Origin: an uncultured Butyrivibrio sp.
Lineage (GTDB): Bacteria > Bacillota > Clostridia > Lachnospirales > Lachnospiraceae
Direction of reading: 5' to 3'
NCBI GenBank assembly: GCA_947167765.1
Contig: CAMVJI010000006.1
Location: 1-48,053, forward strand
DNA length: 48,053 nt
The first letter of the stretch is position 1. The number at the start of each line of letters is the position of its first letter. The translations under genes were made by a program, and so were the position numbers. The notes beneath the pieces are model-generated. The model was not told the DNA's origin and made no database searches. It worked only from the letters and a program-made list of their open reading frames with translations. Of the stretch, positions 1 to 8,427 are shown piece after piece.

Positions 1-2
1 CA

Positions 3-1313
3 AAGGGAATGAGACAGGGAGCCCTTCCTGGAGAGGATTACGTAGAAGCAGGAAGAGATTTTGAAGAGTCAGTTAAGGCTGCCAAGTATCTTAAGGATGC
101 TGGCTACGACATGCTAAACTGCGACAACGGAACCTACGATGCCTGGTACTGGGCTCATCCTCCGATCTATATGCCGGAAAACTGTAACCTTCAGGACGTA
201 ATAAACCTGCGAAAAGAAGTTGATGTTCCAGTTGTCTGTGCAGGCAGGATGGATCCAAGGGTTGCTGCTGATGCTATTGCGTCAGGCGAGATTGACGGAG
301 CAGGATTTGCCAGACCTTTCCTTGCAGATACCGAGTGGGTTACCAAGCTCATGGAGGGAAGAGAGGAAGATATAAGGCCATGTATCCTTTGCCACAACGG
401 CTGCTTTAACATGTGCCATTACAAGGGCGTTCCAAATGACCAGGCCCTTTCAGATTCCCTGCACCTTGCAAGATGCGCAGTAAACGCTGAGACAATGCAG
501 ACGGACAAGCACTATATCAGGAAGGCCAAGCACCCAAGTACTATCTATATCGTTGGCGGTGGCATAGGCGGAATGGAGTGCGCAAGGGTACTTAAGCTCA
601 GGGGCCATAATCCCATTATCTATGAAAAGAGCGGCGAGCTTGGCGGAACCTTTATCGCAGCCAGTGCCGAATCCTACAAGGGTAAGCTCCGTGACCTTCT
701 TGCCTGGTACAGAAGACAGATGGAAGTTCTGGGCGTTGAAGTGCATTTAAATACAAATATAGATGACCCAAGGAAGTTTGGAAGAAAGAGCGATATCATA
801 ATCGCCACAGGATCAAAGCCAAGAATCCTTAAGAATGTTCCTGGTCACGAGAAGATGATTGAGGCCTGCGAGTTCCTTAGGGGAGCAGAGGTTGGACAGA
901 AGGTTGCAGTAATAGGCGGAGGTCTTACTGGATGTGAGATCGCCTACGAACTTGCTCTTATGGGCAAGGAGCCAATTATCGTTGAGATGAAGGATGACCT
1001 TGTTTCCCAGACTGGCGTTTGCCTTGCAAACAGCTCATATCTTCGTGAGTACTTTGCTCTTCACAAGACTCCTGTATATCTTGAGACTTCTCTTAAAGAG
1101 GTTCGTGACGGCTCCATCATCTGCTCAGGTAAGGATGGAAAAGAGATAGAGATCGCCTGTGACAGTGTCATCAGTAGCGCAGGTTATATCCCTGATCCTG
1201 TCACCAAGGAAAACGACAGGACCAGCAACATGGACTATGTCGGAGACTGCCAGAAAATTGGTAATTTAAGGACTGTTATCTGGCGGGCATATGAGGTTGC
1301 TATGAGGATGTAA
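3..1313 (+). CDS. NADH:flavin oxidoreductase / FAD-dependent enoate reductase, 3' part
   Basis: The gene is open at the window's left edge, so the N-terminal part of the TIM barrel is missing; family members are usually about 640-670 residues and about 435 are visible. The visible part starts in the late Old-Yellow-Enzyme barrel (GAGFARPFLADTEW), followed by a 4Fe-4S cysteine cluster (CILCHNGCFNMC). Two Rossmann motifs follow: VGGGIGGMECA for FAD and IGGGLTGCEIA for NAD(P). This order is that of 2-enoate reductase/2,4-dienoyl-CoA reductase enzymes, cytosolic flavoproteins that reduce activated C=C bonds. The substrate cannot be read from the sequence. Nothing links it functionally to the trp operon; a palindromic repeat and a new promoter separate them. 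Confidence 0.9.
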   Translation, partial: KGMRQGALPGEDYVEAGRDFEESVKAAKYLKDAGYDMLNCDNGTYDAWYWAHPPIYMPENCNLQDVINLRKEVDVPVVCAGRMDPRVAADAIASGEIDGAGFARPFLADTEWVTKLMEGREEDIRPCILCHNGCFNMCHYKGVPNDQALSDSLHLARCAVNAETMQTDKHYIRKAKHPSTIYIVGGGIGGMECARVLKLRGHNPIIYEKSGELGGTFIAASAESYKGKLRDLLAWYRRQMEVLGVEVHLNTNIDDPRKFGRKSDIIIATGSKPRILKNVPGHEKMIEACEFLRGAEVGQKVAVIGGGLTGCEIAYELALMGKEPIIVEMKDDLVSQTGVCLANSSYLREYFALHKTPVYLETSLKEVRDGSIICSGKDGKEIEIACDSVISSAGYIPDPVTKENDRTSNMDYVGDCQKIGNLRTVIWRAYEVAMRM

Positions 1314-1318
1314 GGGGG

Positions 1319-1414
1319 GTTACTGGGGACAAGACACGGGGACGGTTCTACTGTCTTATTTTATCAAGATAAAACAAGACAGTAGAACCGTCCCCGTGTC
1401 TTGTCGCCAGTAAC
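1319..1414. repeat. 96-bp REP-like/MITE-like palindrome
   Basis: Near-perfect inverted repeat: GTTACTGG and roughly 35 more bases on the left (through GACAAGACACGGGGACGG) are mirrored on the right up to CCAGTAAC, with a 2-base centre near 1366. It begins five bases after the oxidoreductase stop codon. Palindromes carrying this ACACGGGGACGGTTCT signature recur in clostridial genomes and are often tied to REP-associated transposases (general knowledge, not checked here). It could also act as a transcription barrier before the trp promoter. Confidence 0.75.
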
Positions 1415-1432
1415 TCAGCCAGAAAATTTTTC

Positions 1433-1461
1433 TTGACAGTATAATTATGCAATGATATTAT
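1433..1461 (+). promoter_or_regulatory. SigA-type promoter of the trp leader
   Basis: TTGACA (1433-1438), a 17-base spacer and TATTAT (1456-1461) form a near-consensus vegetative promoter. Transcription should start near 1468, just ahead of the T-box leader. Confidence 0.8.
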
Positions 1462-1474
1462 TCTTTTAATTTAA

Positions 1475-1761
1475 TACTTCAAACCGATGAAGTGGAGATA
1501 ACGGTAATACATGACCTCACAGAGAGTCCGGGAAGGTGCGAGCCGGGCAGGAAACAGATTATCAAATGGACCACAGAGGGTGCAGAGGAACAACAGTATT
1601 CTGCAACGTGAAGGCATACGTTAGTTGCCCGGGATATGAAGGTATCCTATAAGAGCACGGGTCAAACCGTGAAGGCAAGGTGGCACCGCGGATAGTGGCG
1701 TACATAACAGTACATATTCGTCCTTGACAGAAACAAAGAGTTTTCTGTCAGGGATTTTTTT
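1475..1761 (+). promoter_or_regulatory. T-box leader specific for tRNA-Trp
   Basis: The leader contains the AGAGAG and AAGGTGCGAGCCGGG elements of stem I, a specifier triplet TGG at 1567-1569 (followed by ACC, as is usual), and the conserved T-box AAGGTGGCACCGCG at 1677-1690. The UGGC in that box would pair with a GCCA tRNA tail, which suits tRNA-Trp (discriminator base G). A terminator follows. Uncharged tRNA-Trp is expected to stabilise the antiterminator and switch on trpDCFBA. Confidence 0.93.
1722..1761 (+). terminator. T-box intrinsic terminator
   Basis: CC..TGACAGAAA (1722-1733) pairs with TTTCTGTCA..GG (1742-1752) and is followed by a run of T. It is the alternative fold to the T-box antiterminator. 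Confidence 0.9.
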
Positions 1762-1763
1762 GC

Positions 1764-1888
1764 GTGTGAAGCAGAGCCATGCAGCTGTCAGTGCATGAAT
1801 GCTTGCATGCAAATGCACTGGCAGATATATGGCGAGCGACACGAACGAGGAAATGCGAAGCATTTTCGAGTTTGTGGCTGCTTCACAC
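1764..1888 (+). promoter_or_regulatory. Multi-branched RNA structure between terminator and trpD
   Basis: After the T-box terminator a 125-base stretch folds by eye as a closed multi-branch structure. GTGTGAAGCA..GCCA (1764-1779) pairs with TGGCTGCTTCACAC (1875-1888). Inside, CTGTCAGTGCAT (1785-1796) pairs with ATGCACTGGCAG (1813-1824), and GGAAATGC pairs with GCATTTTC (about 1849-1867). The trpD ribosome binding site (AAGGAGG) follows immediately. It could be a stabiliser, a second regulatory layer or a small inserted palindromic element; its function is unknown. Confidence 0.55.
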
Positions 1889-1906
1889 AAGAAGGAGGAT
1901 CAGGAC

Positions 1907-2929
1907 ATGATCAAAGAAGCAATCGTAAAAATCGTAAACAAAGAAGACCTTACCTATGATGAAGCCTACAGCGTGATGAATGAGATTATGAGCGGCGAGA
2001 CGACACCTACTCAGAACGCTGCATTTTTATCCGCTCTTTCAACCAAGAGCGCAAGGGCTGAGACAACTGATGAGATCGCAGGCTGCGCAGCAGCTATGAG
2101 AGACCATGCAACCAAAGTGGACACTGGTATGGATGTGTTTGAGATTGTTGGAACAGGCGGTGATAACGCAGGAAGCTTTAACATATCTACAACATCAGCT
2201 CTTGTTGCAGCTGCAGGCGGTATGAAGGTTGCCAAGCACGGAAACAGAGCAGCTTCCTCCAAGTGCGGAACTGCTGACTGCCTTGAAGCTCTTGGAGTAA
2301 ATATTCAGCAGAGTCCTGAAAGATGTATAGAGCTTCTTAACGAAGCTGGGATGTGCTTCTTCTTTGCACAGAAGTACCACACATCCATGAAGTATGTAGG
2401 AGCCATTAGAAAAGAGCTGGGCTTCAGAACAGTGTTCAACATCCTTGGACCACTTACAAATCCGGGATCTCCCAAGATGCAGCTTCTTGGCGTATACGAT
2501 GAGTACCTGGTTGAGCCACTGGCTCAGGTTCTTGTAAGCCTTGGTGTTGAGAGAGGAATGGTTGTCTACGGACTTGATAAGCTTGATGAGATTTCACTTA
2601 GCGCCGACACCAAGATTTGCGAGATCAAGGACGGATGGTACAAGACCTACGTGGTTTCCCCTGAGGAATTTGGATTTAAAAAGTGTGATAAGAGTGAGCT
2701 GGTTGGCGGAACTCCTGAGGAGAACGCCAAGATTACCATTGACATATTAAAGGGAGCTAAGGGTCCTAAGAGAGATGCGGTACTTTTAAATGCAGGCGCA
2801 TCTCTTTATATCGGAGGAAAGGCGCAGAGCTTTGCAGAAGGAATTAAGCTGGCAGCAGAGCTTATCGATTCTGGGAAGGCCCTTGAAACACTTGAGAAAG
2901 TAAAAGAAGTAAGTAACAGACCGGAGTAA
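1907..2929 (+). CDS. trpD: Anthranilate phosphoribosyltransferase
   Basis: Transfers the phosphoribosyl group of PRPP to anthranilate, the second step of tryptophan synthesis from chorismate. Family landmarks are visible: the PRPP-binding [14 protein letters not shown] and the [15 protein letters not shown] segment with its KHGNR signature. The start at 1907 has a strong GAAGGAGG site and gives 340 residues, the normal length; reading can be extended upstream only through the structured leader. It is the first gene of the operon, directly under the Trp T-box. The anthranilate synthase genes trpE and trpG are not beside it, so they must lie elsewhere in the genome. Confidence 0.97.
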   Translation: MIKEAIVKIVNKEDLTYDEAYSVMNEIMSGETTPTQNAAFLSALSTKSARAETTDEIAGCAAAMRDHATKVDTGMDVFEIVGTGGDNAGSFNISTTSALVAAAGGMKVAKHGNRAASSKCGTADCLEALGVNIQQSPERCIELLNEAGMCFFFAQKYHTSMKYVGAIRKELGFRTVFNILGPLTNPGSPKMQLLGVYDEYLVEPLAQVLVSLGVERGMVVYGLDKLDEISLSADTKICEIKDGWYKTYVVSPEEFGFKKCDKSELVGGTPEENAKITIDILKGAKGPKRDAVLLNAGASLYIGGKAQSFAEGIKLAAELIDSGKALETLEKVKEVSNRPE

Positions 2930-2957
2930 GTTTTATTAAGAAAGATGAGTTAATACT

Positions 2958-3737
2958 ATGACTATTTTGGATGAGATAGCTTCATATGCTAAGGAAAGGG
3001 TGGCTCTTGCAAAAGAAAAGGCGCCGCTTCATACAGTAAAAAATGCAGCACTTTCTATGCCAAAGGGAGATTTTTCTTTTGAAAAGGCCCTTAGGAAGGA
3101 TGATATTTCTTTTATCTGTGAGTGCAAGAAGGCTTCTCCTTCAAAGGGAATCATTGCTGAAGATTTCCCATATCTTGACATTGCAAGAGACTACGACAGA
3201 GCAGGAGCTGACTGCATCTCAGTGCTTACAGAGCCCAAATGGTTTCTTGGAAGCGACAGGTATCTGGAGGAGATAGCTAAGGCTGTAAGTATTCCGTGTC
3301 TCAGGAAGGACTTCACAGTTGATGAATACATGATCTATGAAGCCAAGGTGCTTGGCGCCGGCGCAGTTCTTCTTATCTGCTCTATACTGTCAGGTGAACA
3401 GATAAAGGAATATATGGCAATATGTGACGAGCTTGGCCTTTCGGCTCTTGTTGAGACCCACGATGAAAGAGAAGTAGAGATGGCCATTAGGTGCGGCGCC
3501 AGGATCATTGGTGTAAACAACAGAAACCTTAAGGACTTTACTGTGGATACGGAAAATAGCAGAAGGCTAAGGGAGCTTATTCCAAGAGATGTTATCTTCG
3601 TATCCGAGAGCGGCGTTAAGAGTGCAGAAGATGTCAGGATACTTAAGCAGATTGGAGCTGACGCGGTACTTGTAGGAGAGACACTTATGAGAGCTGTGGA
3701 TAAGAAAAAGAAACTATCAGAGCTTAAGGGGCTTTGA
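2958..3737 (+). CDS. trpC: Indole-3-glycerol phosphate synthase
   Basis: Closes the ring of CdRP to give indole-3-glycerol phosphate. The protein is a 259-residue (beta/alpha)8 barrel with the signature ECKKASPSKG near residue 53, which includes the catalytic lysine, the segment CLRKDFTVDEYMIYEA, and the phosphate-binding end VSESGVKSAEDV. It is separate from trpF, as usual in Firmicutes. It lies 28 bases after trpD and is followed closely by trpF in the same transcription unit. Confidence 0.97.
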   Translation: MTILDEIASYAKERVALAKEKAPLHTVKNAALSMPKGDFSFEKALRKDDISFICECKKASPSKGIIAEDFPYLDIARDYDRAGADCISVLTEPKWFLGSDRYLEEIAKAVSIPCLRKDFTVDEYMIYEAKVLGAGAVLLICSILSGEQIKEYMAICDELGLSALVETHDEREVEMAIRCGARIIGVNNRNLKDFTVDTENSRRLRELIPRDVIFVSESGVKSAEDVRILKQIGADAVLVGETLMRAVDKKKKLSELKGL

Positions 3738-3782
3738 ATGTGCTTAGGGATAAACAGTTACTTTTGTCCCAAGGAGGCAGAC

Positions 3783-4439
3783 ATGACACAGATCAAACTG
3801 TGCGGCCTATCAAGAATGGCTGATATAGAAATTGTAAACGATCTTAAGCCTGAGTACATAGGATTTGTATTCTGGGAAAAGAGCAGCCGCTATGTATCAA
3901 GGGATGAAGCCCTGAGACTGAAAACAGCTCTTTTGCCTGGCATAAAGGCAGTCGGGGTGTTTGTAGATGAAGATGTATCCAAGGTTGCAGCGCTTTTAAA
4001 GGATGGCATTATTGATGTGGCTCAGCTTCACGGACATGAAGATTGCAGGTACATAGAGAGATTAAAAGAGCTTTCCCCAGGGAGCGAGATCATAAAGGCC
4101 CTTAAGGTCAGAGATAAAGAAAGCTTATTAAAGGCGCTTGATGGATTTGCATTGGCCGGCCCGGATTTCTTTTTACTGGATTCCGGCACTGGAAGCGGAC
4201 AGACCTTCAACTGGGAGATAATTAAAAGCTTTGAAGTTACAAGAACCATCGAAGAATCTTCGAAGGGATGGTTTCTTGCAGGAGGCCTTGATACAGGAAA
4301 CGTAAAGGCAGCTATTAGCGAGCTTGGGCCCATGGCAGTTGATGTGAGCAGTGCAATCGAGACAGAAGGTAAAAAAGACCCGGAAAAAATGAGAGCATTT
4401 GTAAGAGCAGTAAGAGACATGGATTGCAATAGTCTGTGA
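3783..4439 (+). CDS. trpF: Phosphoribosylanthranilate isomerase
   Basis: Amadori isomerase converting PRA to CdRP. The 218-residue barrel carries KLCGLSR at the N-terminus (catalytic cysteine), FVFWEKSSRYVS, LLDSGTGSGQTFNW with the catalytic aspartate, and LAGGLDTGNV for phosphate binding. The ATG at 3783 has AAGGAGG at the right spacing and begins at the conserved T-Q-I-K-L-C strand. An in-frame upstream extension (45 bases) matches nothing conserved, so I excluded it. Confidence 0.96.
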   Translation: MTQIKLCGLSRMADIEIVNDLKPEYIGFVFWEKSSRYVSRDEALRLKTALLPGIKAVGVFVDEDVSKVAALLKDGIIDVAQLHGHEDCRYIERLKELSPGSEIIKALKVRDKESLLKALDGFALAGPDFFLLDSGTGSGQTFNWEIIKSFEVTRTIEESSKGWFLAGGLDTGNVKAAISELGPMAVDVSSAIETEGKKDPEKMRAFVRAVRDMDCNSL

Positions 4440-4460
4440 TGAAGAATAAGGAGAAATGGC

Positions 4461-5660
4461 ATGACTAACAAAAACGGAAGATTTGGAGTACATGGCGGAC
4501 AGTACATTCCAGAGACTTTGATGAATGCAGTGATAGAGCTTGAAGAGGCTTACAATCACTACAAGAACGATCCTGAGTTTAATAAAGAGCTTCAGACTCT
4601 TTTTAACGAATACGCAGGAAGACCATCCCTTCTGTACTACGCAGAAAAGATGACCAAGGACCTGGGCGGTGCCAAGATCTATTTAAAGAGAGAGGATCTT
4701 AACCACACAGGATCCCACAAGATAAACAACGTTCTTGGGCAGGCTCTTTTGGCAAAAAAGATGGGAAAGACAAGGCTCATCGCTGAAACAGGAGCTGGTC
4801 AGCACGGCGTTGCAACAGCTACAGCAGCAGCTCTTATGGGCATGGAGTGCGTTGTGTTTATGGGAGAAGAGGACACCAAGAGGCAGGCTCTTAACGTGTA
4901 CAGGATGGAGCTTCTTGGGGCTAAGGTAGTGCCTGTCACAACAGGAACAGCAACCCTTAAGGATGCGGTGTCAGAGGCTATGAGAGAGTGGACCAATAGG
5001 ATAAGCGACACTCACTACTGTCTTGGTTCAGTTATGGGACCACACCCATTTCCAACAATCGTAAGGGACTTCCAGTCAGTAATTTCAAAAGAGATAAAAG
5101 AGCAGATCCTTGAAAAAGAAGGCAGACTCCCAAGTGTAGTTTTGGCCTGCGTAGGCGGCGGATCAAACGCCATCGGAAGCTTCTACAATTTCATAGAAGA
5201 TAAGGATGTGCGCCTTATTGGCTGTGAGGCAGCTGGAAGGGGCATAGATACCTTTGAAACTGCAGCTACAATAAATACTGGCCGGCTTGGAATCTTCCAC
5301 GGAATGAAGTCATATTTCTGCCAGGACAAGTACGGACAGATTGCTCCTGTATATTCAATCTCAGCAGGTCTTGATTATCCCGGAATCGGCCCTGAGCATG
5401 CTCACCTTCATGATATTGGAAGGGCGGAGTATGTTCCTGTAACTGACGACGAGGCAGTAAACGCCTTTGAGTATCTTTCTAAAACAGAGGGCATTATTCC
5501 TGCCATTGAATCAGCCCACGCAGTTGCCCATGCCATGAAGATCGCACCAAAAATGAATAAGGATGAGATTATCGTAATTACAATCTCAGGACGCGGCGAC
5601 AAGGACTGCGCAGCAATCGCACGATACAAGGGTGTTACATATGTAGGGGAGGATGAGTGA
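4461..5660 (+). CDS. trpB: Tryptophan synthase beta subunit
   Basis: PLP enzyme joining indole and L-serine. The 399-residue length is normal for TrpB1. The PLP lysine lies in [25 protein letters not shown] forms the serine-side loop and [10 protein letters not shown] binds the cofactor phosphate. It works as an alpha2beta2 complex with TrpA. The stop codon shares its last base with the trpA start (TGATG), which implies translational coupling and balanced subunits. Confidence 0.98.
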   Translation: MTNKNGRFGVHGGQYIPETLMNAVIELEEAYNHYKNDPEFNKELQTLFNEYAGRPSLLYYAEKMTKDLGGAKIYLKREDLNHTGSHKINNVLGQALLAKKMGKTRLIAETGAGQHGVATATAAALMGMECVVFMGEEDTKRQALNVYRMELLGAKVVPVTTGTATLKDAVSEAMREWTNRISDTHYCLGSVMGPHPFPTIVRDFQSVISKEIKEQILEKEGRLPSVVLACVGGGSNAIGSFYNFIEDKDVRLIGCEAAGRGIDTFETAATINTGRLGIFHGMKSYFCQDKYGQIAPVYSISAGLDYPGIGPEHAHLHDIGRAEYVPVTDDEAVNAFEYLSKTEGIIPAIESAHAVAHAMKIAPKMNKDEIIVITISGRGDKDCAAIARYKGVTYVGEDE

Positions 5661-6430
5661 TGAGTAATACTAAAAAAGCTTTTGAAAACGGCAAGGCATT
5701 CATCGCCTTTATAACCTGCGGCGATCCTGACCTTGAGACCACTAAAAAGACTGTAATAGAGATGGCGGCTAATGGAGCAGACCTTATAGAGCTTGGTATT
5801 CCTTTTTCAGATCCAACAGCAGAGGGCCCTGTTATCCAGGGAGCAAACCTTCGCGCACTAACAGGGGGAGTTACCACCGACAAGATTTTTGACATGGTGC
5901 GAGAGCTTCGAAAAGAAGTATCTATTCCCATGGTATTTATGAGCTACGCAAATGTAGTGTATTCCTATGATGCAGATAAGTTTATAAAGACCTGCAATGA
6001 GATCGGAATAGATGGACTTATCCTTCCGGACCTTCCCTTCGAGGAAAAAGGAGAGTTTGAGGATGTCTGCAATAAATATGACGTGGACCTTGTATCCCTC
6101 ATTGCACCCACATCAGAAAACAGGATCGCCATGATCGCCAAAGAGGCTAAGGGCTTTATCTACGTGGTATCAAGCCTTGGAGTTACAGGCACAAGAAAAG
6201 AGATAACAACAGACCTTGATTCCATTGTGGCAGCCATAAGAAAGAGCACTGATATTCCCTGTGCCATTGGCTTTGGAATCTCAACTCCAGAGCAGGCTAA
6301 GAAGATGTCTGATATATCTGACGGAGCAATTGTGGGCTCAGCTATCATCAAGATAATTGAGAAATACGGAAGAGACTGCCCTAAGTACGTAGGTGAGTAC
6401 GTACGCTCCATGAAGGATGCCATGAGGTAA
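5660..6430 (+). CDS. trpA: Tryptophan synthase alpha subunit
   Basis: Cleaves indole-3-glycerol phosphate and passes indole to TrpB. A 256-residue barrel with the active-site segment LIELGIPFSDPTAEGPVIQ, which holds the catalytic Glu and Asp, and the phosphate-binding GFGIS and GSAII loops. The start at 5660 overlaps the trpB stop by one base and uses the GGGGAGG inside the trpB end. It is the last gene of the trp operon; a terminator follows. Confidence 0.98.
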   Translation: MSNTKKAFENGKAFIAFITCGDPDLETTKKTVIEMAANGADLIELGIPFSDPTAEGPVIQGANLRALTGGVTTDKIFDMVRELRKEVSIPMVFMSYANVVYSYDADKFIKTCNEIGIDGLILPDLPFEEKGEFEDVCNKYDVDLVSLIAPTSENRIAMIAKEAKGFIYVVSSLGVTGTRKEITTDLDSIVAAIRKSTDIPCAIGFGISTPEQAKKMSDISDGAIVGSAIIKIIEKYGRDCPKYVGEYVRSMKDAMR

Positions 6431-6452
6431 CCAATAGTTCTTTTACAAATCT

Positions 6453-6497
6453 GCCCTGACATGGTAATATATATTCGCCGTGTTAGGGCTATTTTTA
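6453..6497 (+). terminator. trp operon terminator
   Basis: GCCCTGACA (6453-6461) pairs with TGTTAGGGC (6481-6489, one G-U) and is followed by TATTTTTA. It closes the trp operon ahead of the displaced native ychF start. Confidence 0.8.
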
Positions 6498-6530
6498 TGT
6501 AAATAATTGTTTTAAAGGAGATATATTACC

Positions 6531-6547
6531 ATGAAATTGGGAATCGT
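6531..6547. other. attL core (ychF codons 1-6)
   Basis: ATGAAATTGGGAATCGT matches 42559-42575 at 15 of 17 bases. The two differences (TTG versus CTA) are synonymous for leucine. Eight bases, GGAATCGT, are identical at the 3' side. Confidence 0.75.
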
Positions 6548-6554
6548 TATTTGA
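6531..6554 (+). pseudogene. ychF: Stranded native ychF start (attL side)
   Basis: A good ribosome binding site (AAAGGAG, 6513-6519) precedes ATGAAATTGGGAATCGT, which encodes MKLGIV, the exact N-terminus of the YchF GTPase found intact at 42559. After the shared GGAATCGT the reading frame enters different DNA and stops (ATT TGA). This is best explained as the original 5' end of ychF cut off by integration of the ICE, leaving a seven-codon mini-ORF. Confidence 0.8.
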
Positions 6555-6676
6555 GCACCTTTTTCATATATCTCCATAAAACTTTATAAATCTCTTTAAA
6601 ACCGCATAAACACATGATTTGTGGATGATTTACCTCACATAAAACTTGTTATAGATTCATATATTTTATATTATTT

Positions 6677-6720
6677 TGGCACTCGCGTGGCACTCGATGT
6701 GGCACTCGACATGGCACTCA
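6677..6720. repeat. Left arm-type repeats, four copies of TGGCACTC(G/A)
   Basis: Copies begin at 6677, 6688, 6700 and 6712, that is every 11-12 bases on one face of the helix. The same sequence occurs twice at 42475-42495 near the other end. Position about 130 bp inside the left core and the regular phasing suggest binding sites for the N-terminal arm-binding domain of the integrase. Confidence 0.7.
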
Positions 6721-6804
6721 TTTTTGGTAAACCTAGTAGTTTAATTTTCAGTGTCAAAGGAAATGTAACTTAATTGATCCAGCCCCAGATTAGCAAATCA
6801 TTTA

Positions 6805-6838
6805 TCAGTACAGGACATAAGGTCTTGTACTGATTTTT
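6805..6838 (+). terminator. Terminator near the ICE left end
   Basis: TCAGTACAGGAC (6805-6816) pairs with GTCTTGTACTGA (6822-6833, one G-U) followed by TTTTT. It would stop transcripts crossing the left boundary. Confidence 0.75.
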
Positions 6839-7102
6839 AATTGTTGCTGGGTACTTATGGTTAGTAGGGATGTCTTAGCCAGATGTTTTTTCAATCATAA
6901 AAGAAGGTTGTATTTTACTGAGATAATTGATGATTTTTAACATGCTGATATAATTAAACGTCAGGGGAATCTTTATTTGGAGGAGAGGTACCTTACTGTA
7001 TATAATCCTGATGAAGAGGAGTTATCTCTTATCGGAAAACTGGCAAATGCTGAGGGATTATTCCTTTGGAGGGGCTAATAAGATATTTGATAAATTCTTT
7101 CT
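6839..7102 (+). other. Decayed sequence containing one copy of a 62-bp repeat
   Basis: No intact gene is visible. From 6941 a frame reads HADIIKRQGNLYLEERYLTV and runs on, acidic, to a stop at 7077-7079 (ends GLFLWRG), but an in-frame TAA lies just upstream of it. It looks like the tail of a broken gene. The stretch 6929-6990 recurs at 8557-8617, where it ends as the ribosome binding site and start of a lipoprotein gene. Confidence 0.4.
6929..6990 (+). repeat. 62-bp direct repeat, copy 1
   Basis: Matches 8557-8617 at most positions (GATGATTTTT, CATGCTGATATAATTA, GGGGAAT, TTGGAGGAGAGGTA). In copy 1 the ATG after the ribosome-binding sequence is lost (GGTACC instead of GGTATG). Confidence 0.7.
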
Positions 7103-7120
7103 ATGCAAATGGGGGAGATG

Positions 7121-7663
7121 ATGAAAAAGAAATTATTTGTTGTGATGGGGATAGTTTTAGTAGCAGTTATATGTGCTTTTTGTCTTTTTAGCACAGGATC
7201 AGAAATAATTGGCGGACCAGATAATCCAATAACCATTTATATTTCATCTAACATAAAAGGCGACAAACTATTCTGGCTGTATGAAAAAGGTGGAATAAAT
7301 GTAATATGGGGCGATGCACTCGAGAAAAAGGACACACATGGAGGCTTTCATGCGGACGGGAGCAGCTTGTACACTTACCAGTATACTGACAGCTCAATGG
7401 AACCTGAAATGGAAGAGTCAAAATTATGGAAAAGGCTGCCTTTCTCAGAAAATGTTTCTAATCTGATCAATAACGAGTTTGATGAGTGTGCTTCGGCTAT
7501 TCCGGAGATTGCGAATGGCTATTATTTCTTCTATGATCGTCACTCTGAGATTAAGGATCCATATGATGAATCGGAATTGTGGAACAGACATTCAATAAAC
7601 TGCACAGTAGCTATATATGATGCTGATGAGGATATTTTATATGTTTTTGAAGAAGATACGTAA
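7121..7663 (+). CDS. Exported protein of unknown function
   Basis: I do not recognise the family. The N-terminus is a signal peptide or signal anchor: MKKKL followed by a hydrophobic stretch of about 20 residues ending near CLFSTGSE, without a convincing lipobox. The rest is soluble and rich in Trp, Tyr and acidic residues. GGGGGAG (7111-7117) places the start at 7121 (or 7118); an ATG at 7103 lies upstream of that site. The end overlaps the next gene by 47 bases, suggesting a coupled pair of cargo genes. Confidence 0.6.
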   Translation: MKKKLFVVMGIVLVAVICAFCLFSTGSEIIGGPDNPITIYISSNIKGDKLFWLYEKGGINVIWGDALEKKDTHGGFHADGSSLYTYQYTDSSMEPEMEESKLWKRLPFSENVSNLINNEFDECASAIPEIANGYYFFYDRHSEIKDPYDESELWNRHSINCTVAIYDADEDILYVFEEDT

Positions 7664-8264
7664 GGGAATAATAATACGAGCTGTGATTGGCATGTTATTG
7701 CTAATGATGGTCTTTCAGCTAAGTGCTTGCGGGAAAAAGACAGAAGAATCTCAGGAAGCGTCTTTTTATATCCCACAAGTATACAGGTGTTCTTTTGTTT
7801 CGCTGTCTGAAGAAGATGGCCATAGGAATACTTTTAGACACAAGATGCAATATGATCTTAATGATTTCTACAGGCACAACGACAGCTATGAAGCAATTTT
7901 CAGGCTCTACAGGAATGCTTCAGCTAACAGCTTCCTGTTTGAAGTAGTTGATGACAATTTTGGAATAGAGACGCTTACAAGTAAGGACAAAGACCATTTC
8001 CACTATGTTGTAATAGATTTGTGTGAAGAAGAACTGTTCCCGGGGACCGAGCAGATGTATCAGACTATGGTTTATGATGTGGAAGCCGGAAACTTTTGGC
8101 TTGGAGAAGATTGCGATCATTTACATGCGTATGGTAAATGTGCAATAGAAGGTTATAGAGCTGATACAGATCTGCTTGCATATGTAGAAGGCAAGTGGGA
8201 AGTTCCGGAATGCATGACGTTTTATGAATATCTTTGTTCTATGGACTGGTTGAATAATACTTAA
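7617..8264 (+). CDS. Lipoprotein of unknown function
   Basis: A hydrophobic N-terminal segment (AVIGMLLLMMVF) ends in a lipobox, QLSACGKK, so the protein should be lipid-anchored to the outer face of the membrane. The mature part, about 170 residues, is acidic and aromatic and has no motif I recognise. The start is uncertain: the frame opens at 7617 inside the preceding gene without a clear ribosome binding site, and the long positive stretch before the hydrophobic core makes a later start possible. It belongs to the lipoprotein cargo cluster of the ICE. Confidence 0.6.
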   Translation: MMLMRIFYMFLKKIRKGIIIRAVIGMLLLMMVFQLSACGKKTEESQEASFYIPQVYRCSFVSLSEEDGHRNTFRHKMQYDLNDFYRHNDSYEAIFRLYRNASANSFLFEVVDDNFGIETLTSKDKDHFHYVVIDLCEEELFPGTEQMYQTMVYDVEAGNFWLGEDCDHLHAYGKCAIEGYRADTDLLAYVEGKWEVPECMTFYEYLCSMDWLNNT

Positions 8265-8427
8265 TGAAATCGACTTAATATCAGAATGTATTGGCCTTCA
8301 GGATGTAGATTTCTTGAGGCTTTTTTGTGAGAGTAAAAAAATAAAGAATTATGTGTTAGGTTTCAGTAACCTGAATTGTATTAAATATAGAAGGCCTTCT
8401 AAAAGATATCAGAAAGTGAGCAGACGC

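Noticed and set aside
1799-1906. trpD starting at 1799 (36 extra residues)
   Set aside because: The extension runs through the paired leader RNA and matches nothing in TrpD; ATG 1907 has AAGGAGG.
4028-4559. Long minus-strand open frames opposite trpF/trpB
   Set aside because: They mirror conserved enzyme genes and have no ribosome binding sites or family features.
6430-6530. tRNA gene as attachment site near trpA
   Set aside because: No cloverleaf or CCA-type end is visible on either flank of the ICE.
6686-6708. 23-bp direct repeat (6686-6708 and 42473-42495) as the att duplication
   Set aside because: It lies inside a multi-copy TGGCACTCG array, and the stranded ychF start further left (6531) explains the boundaries better. 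It is kept as arm-type sites.
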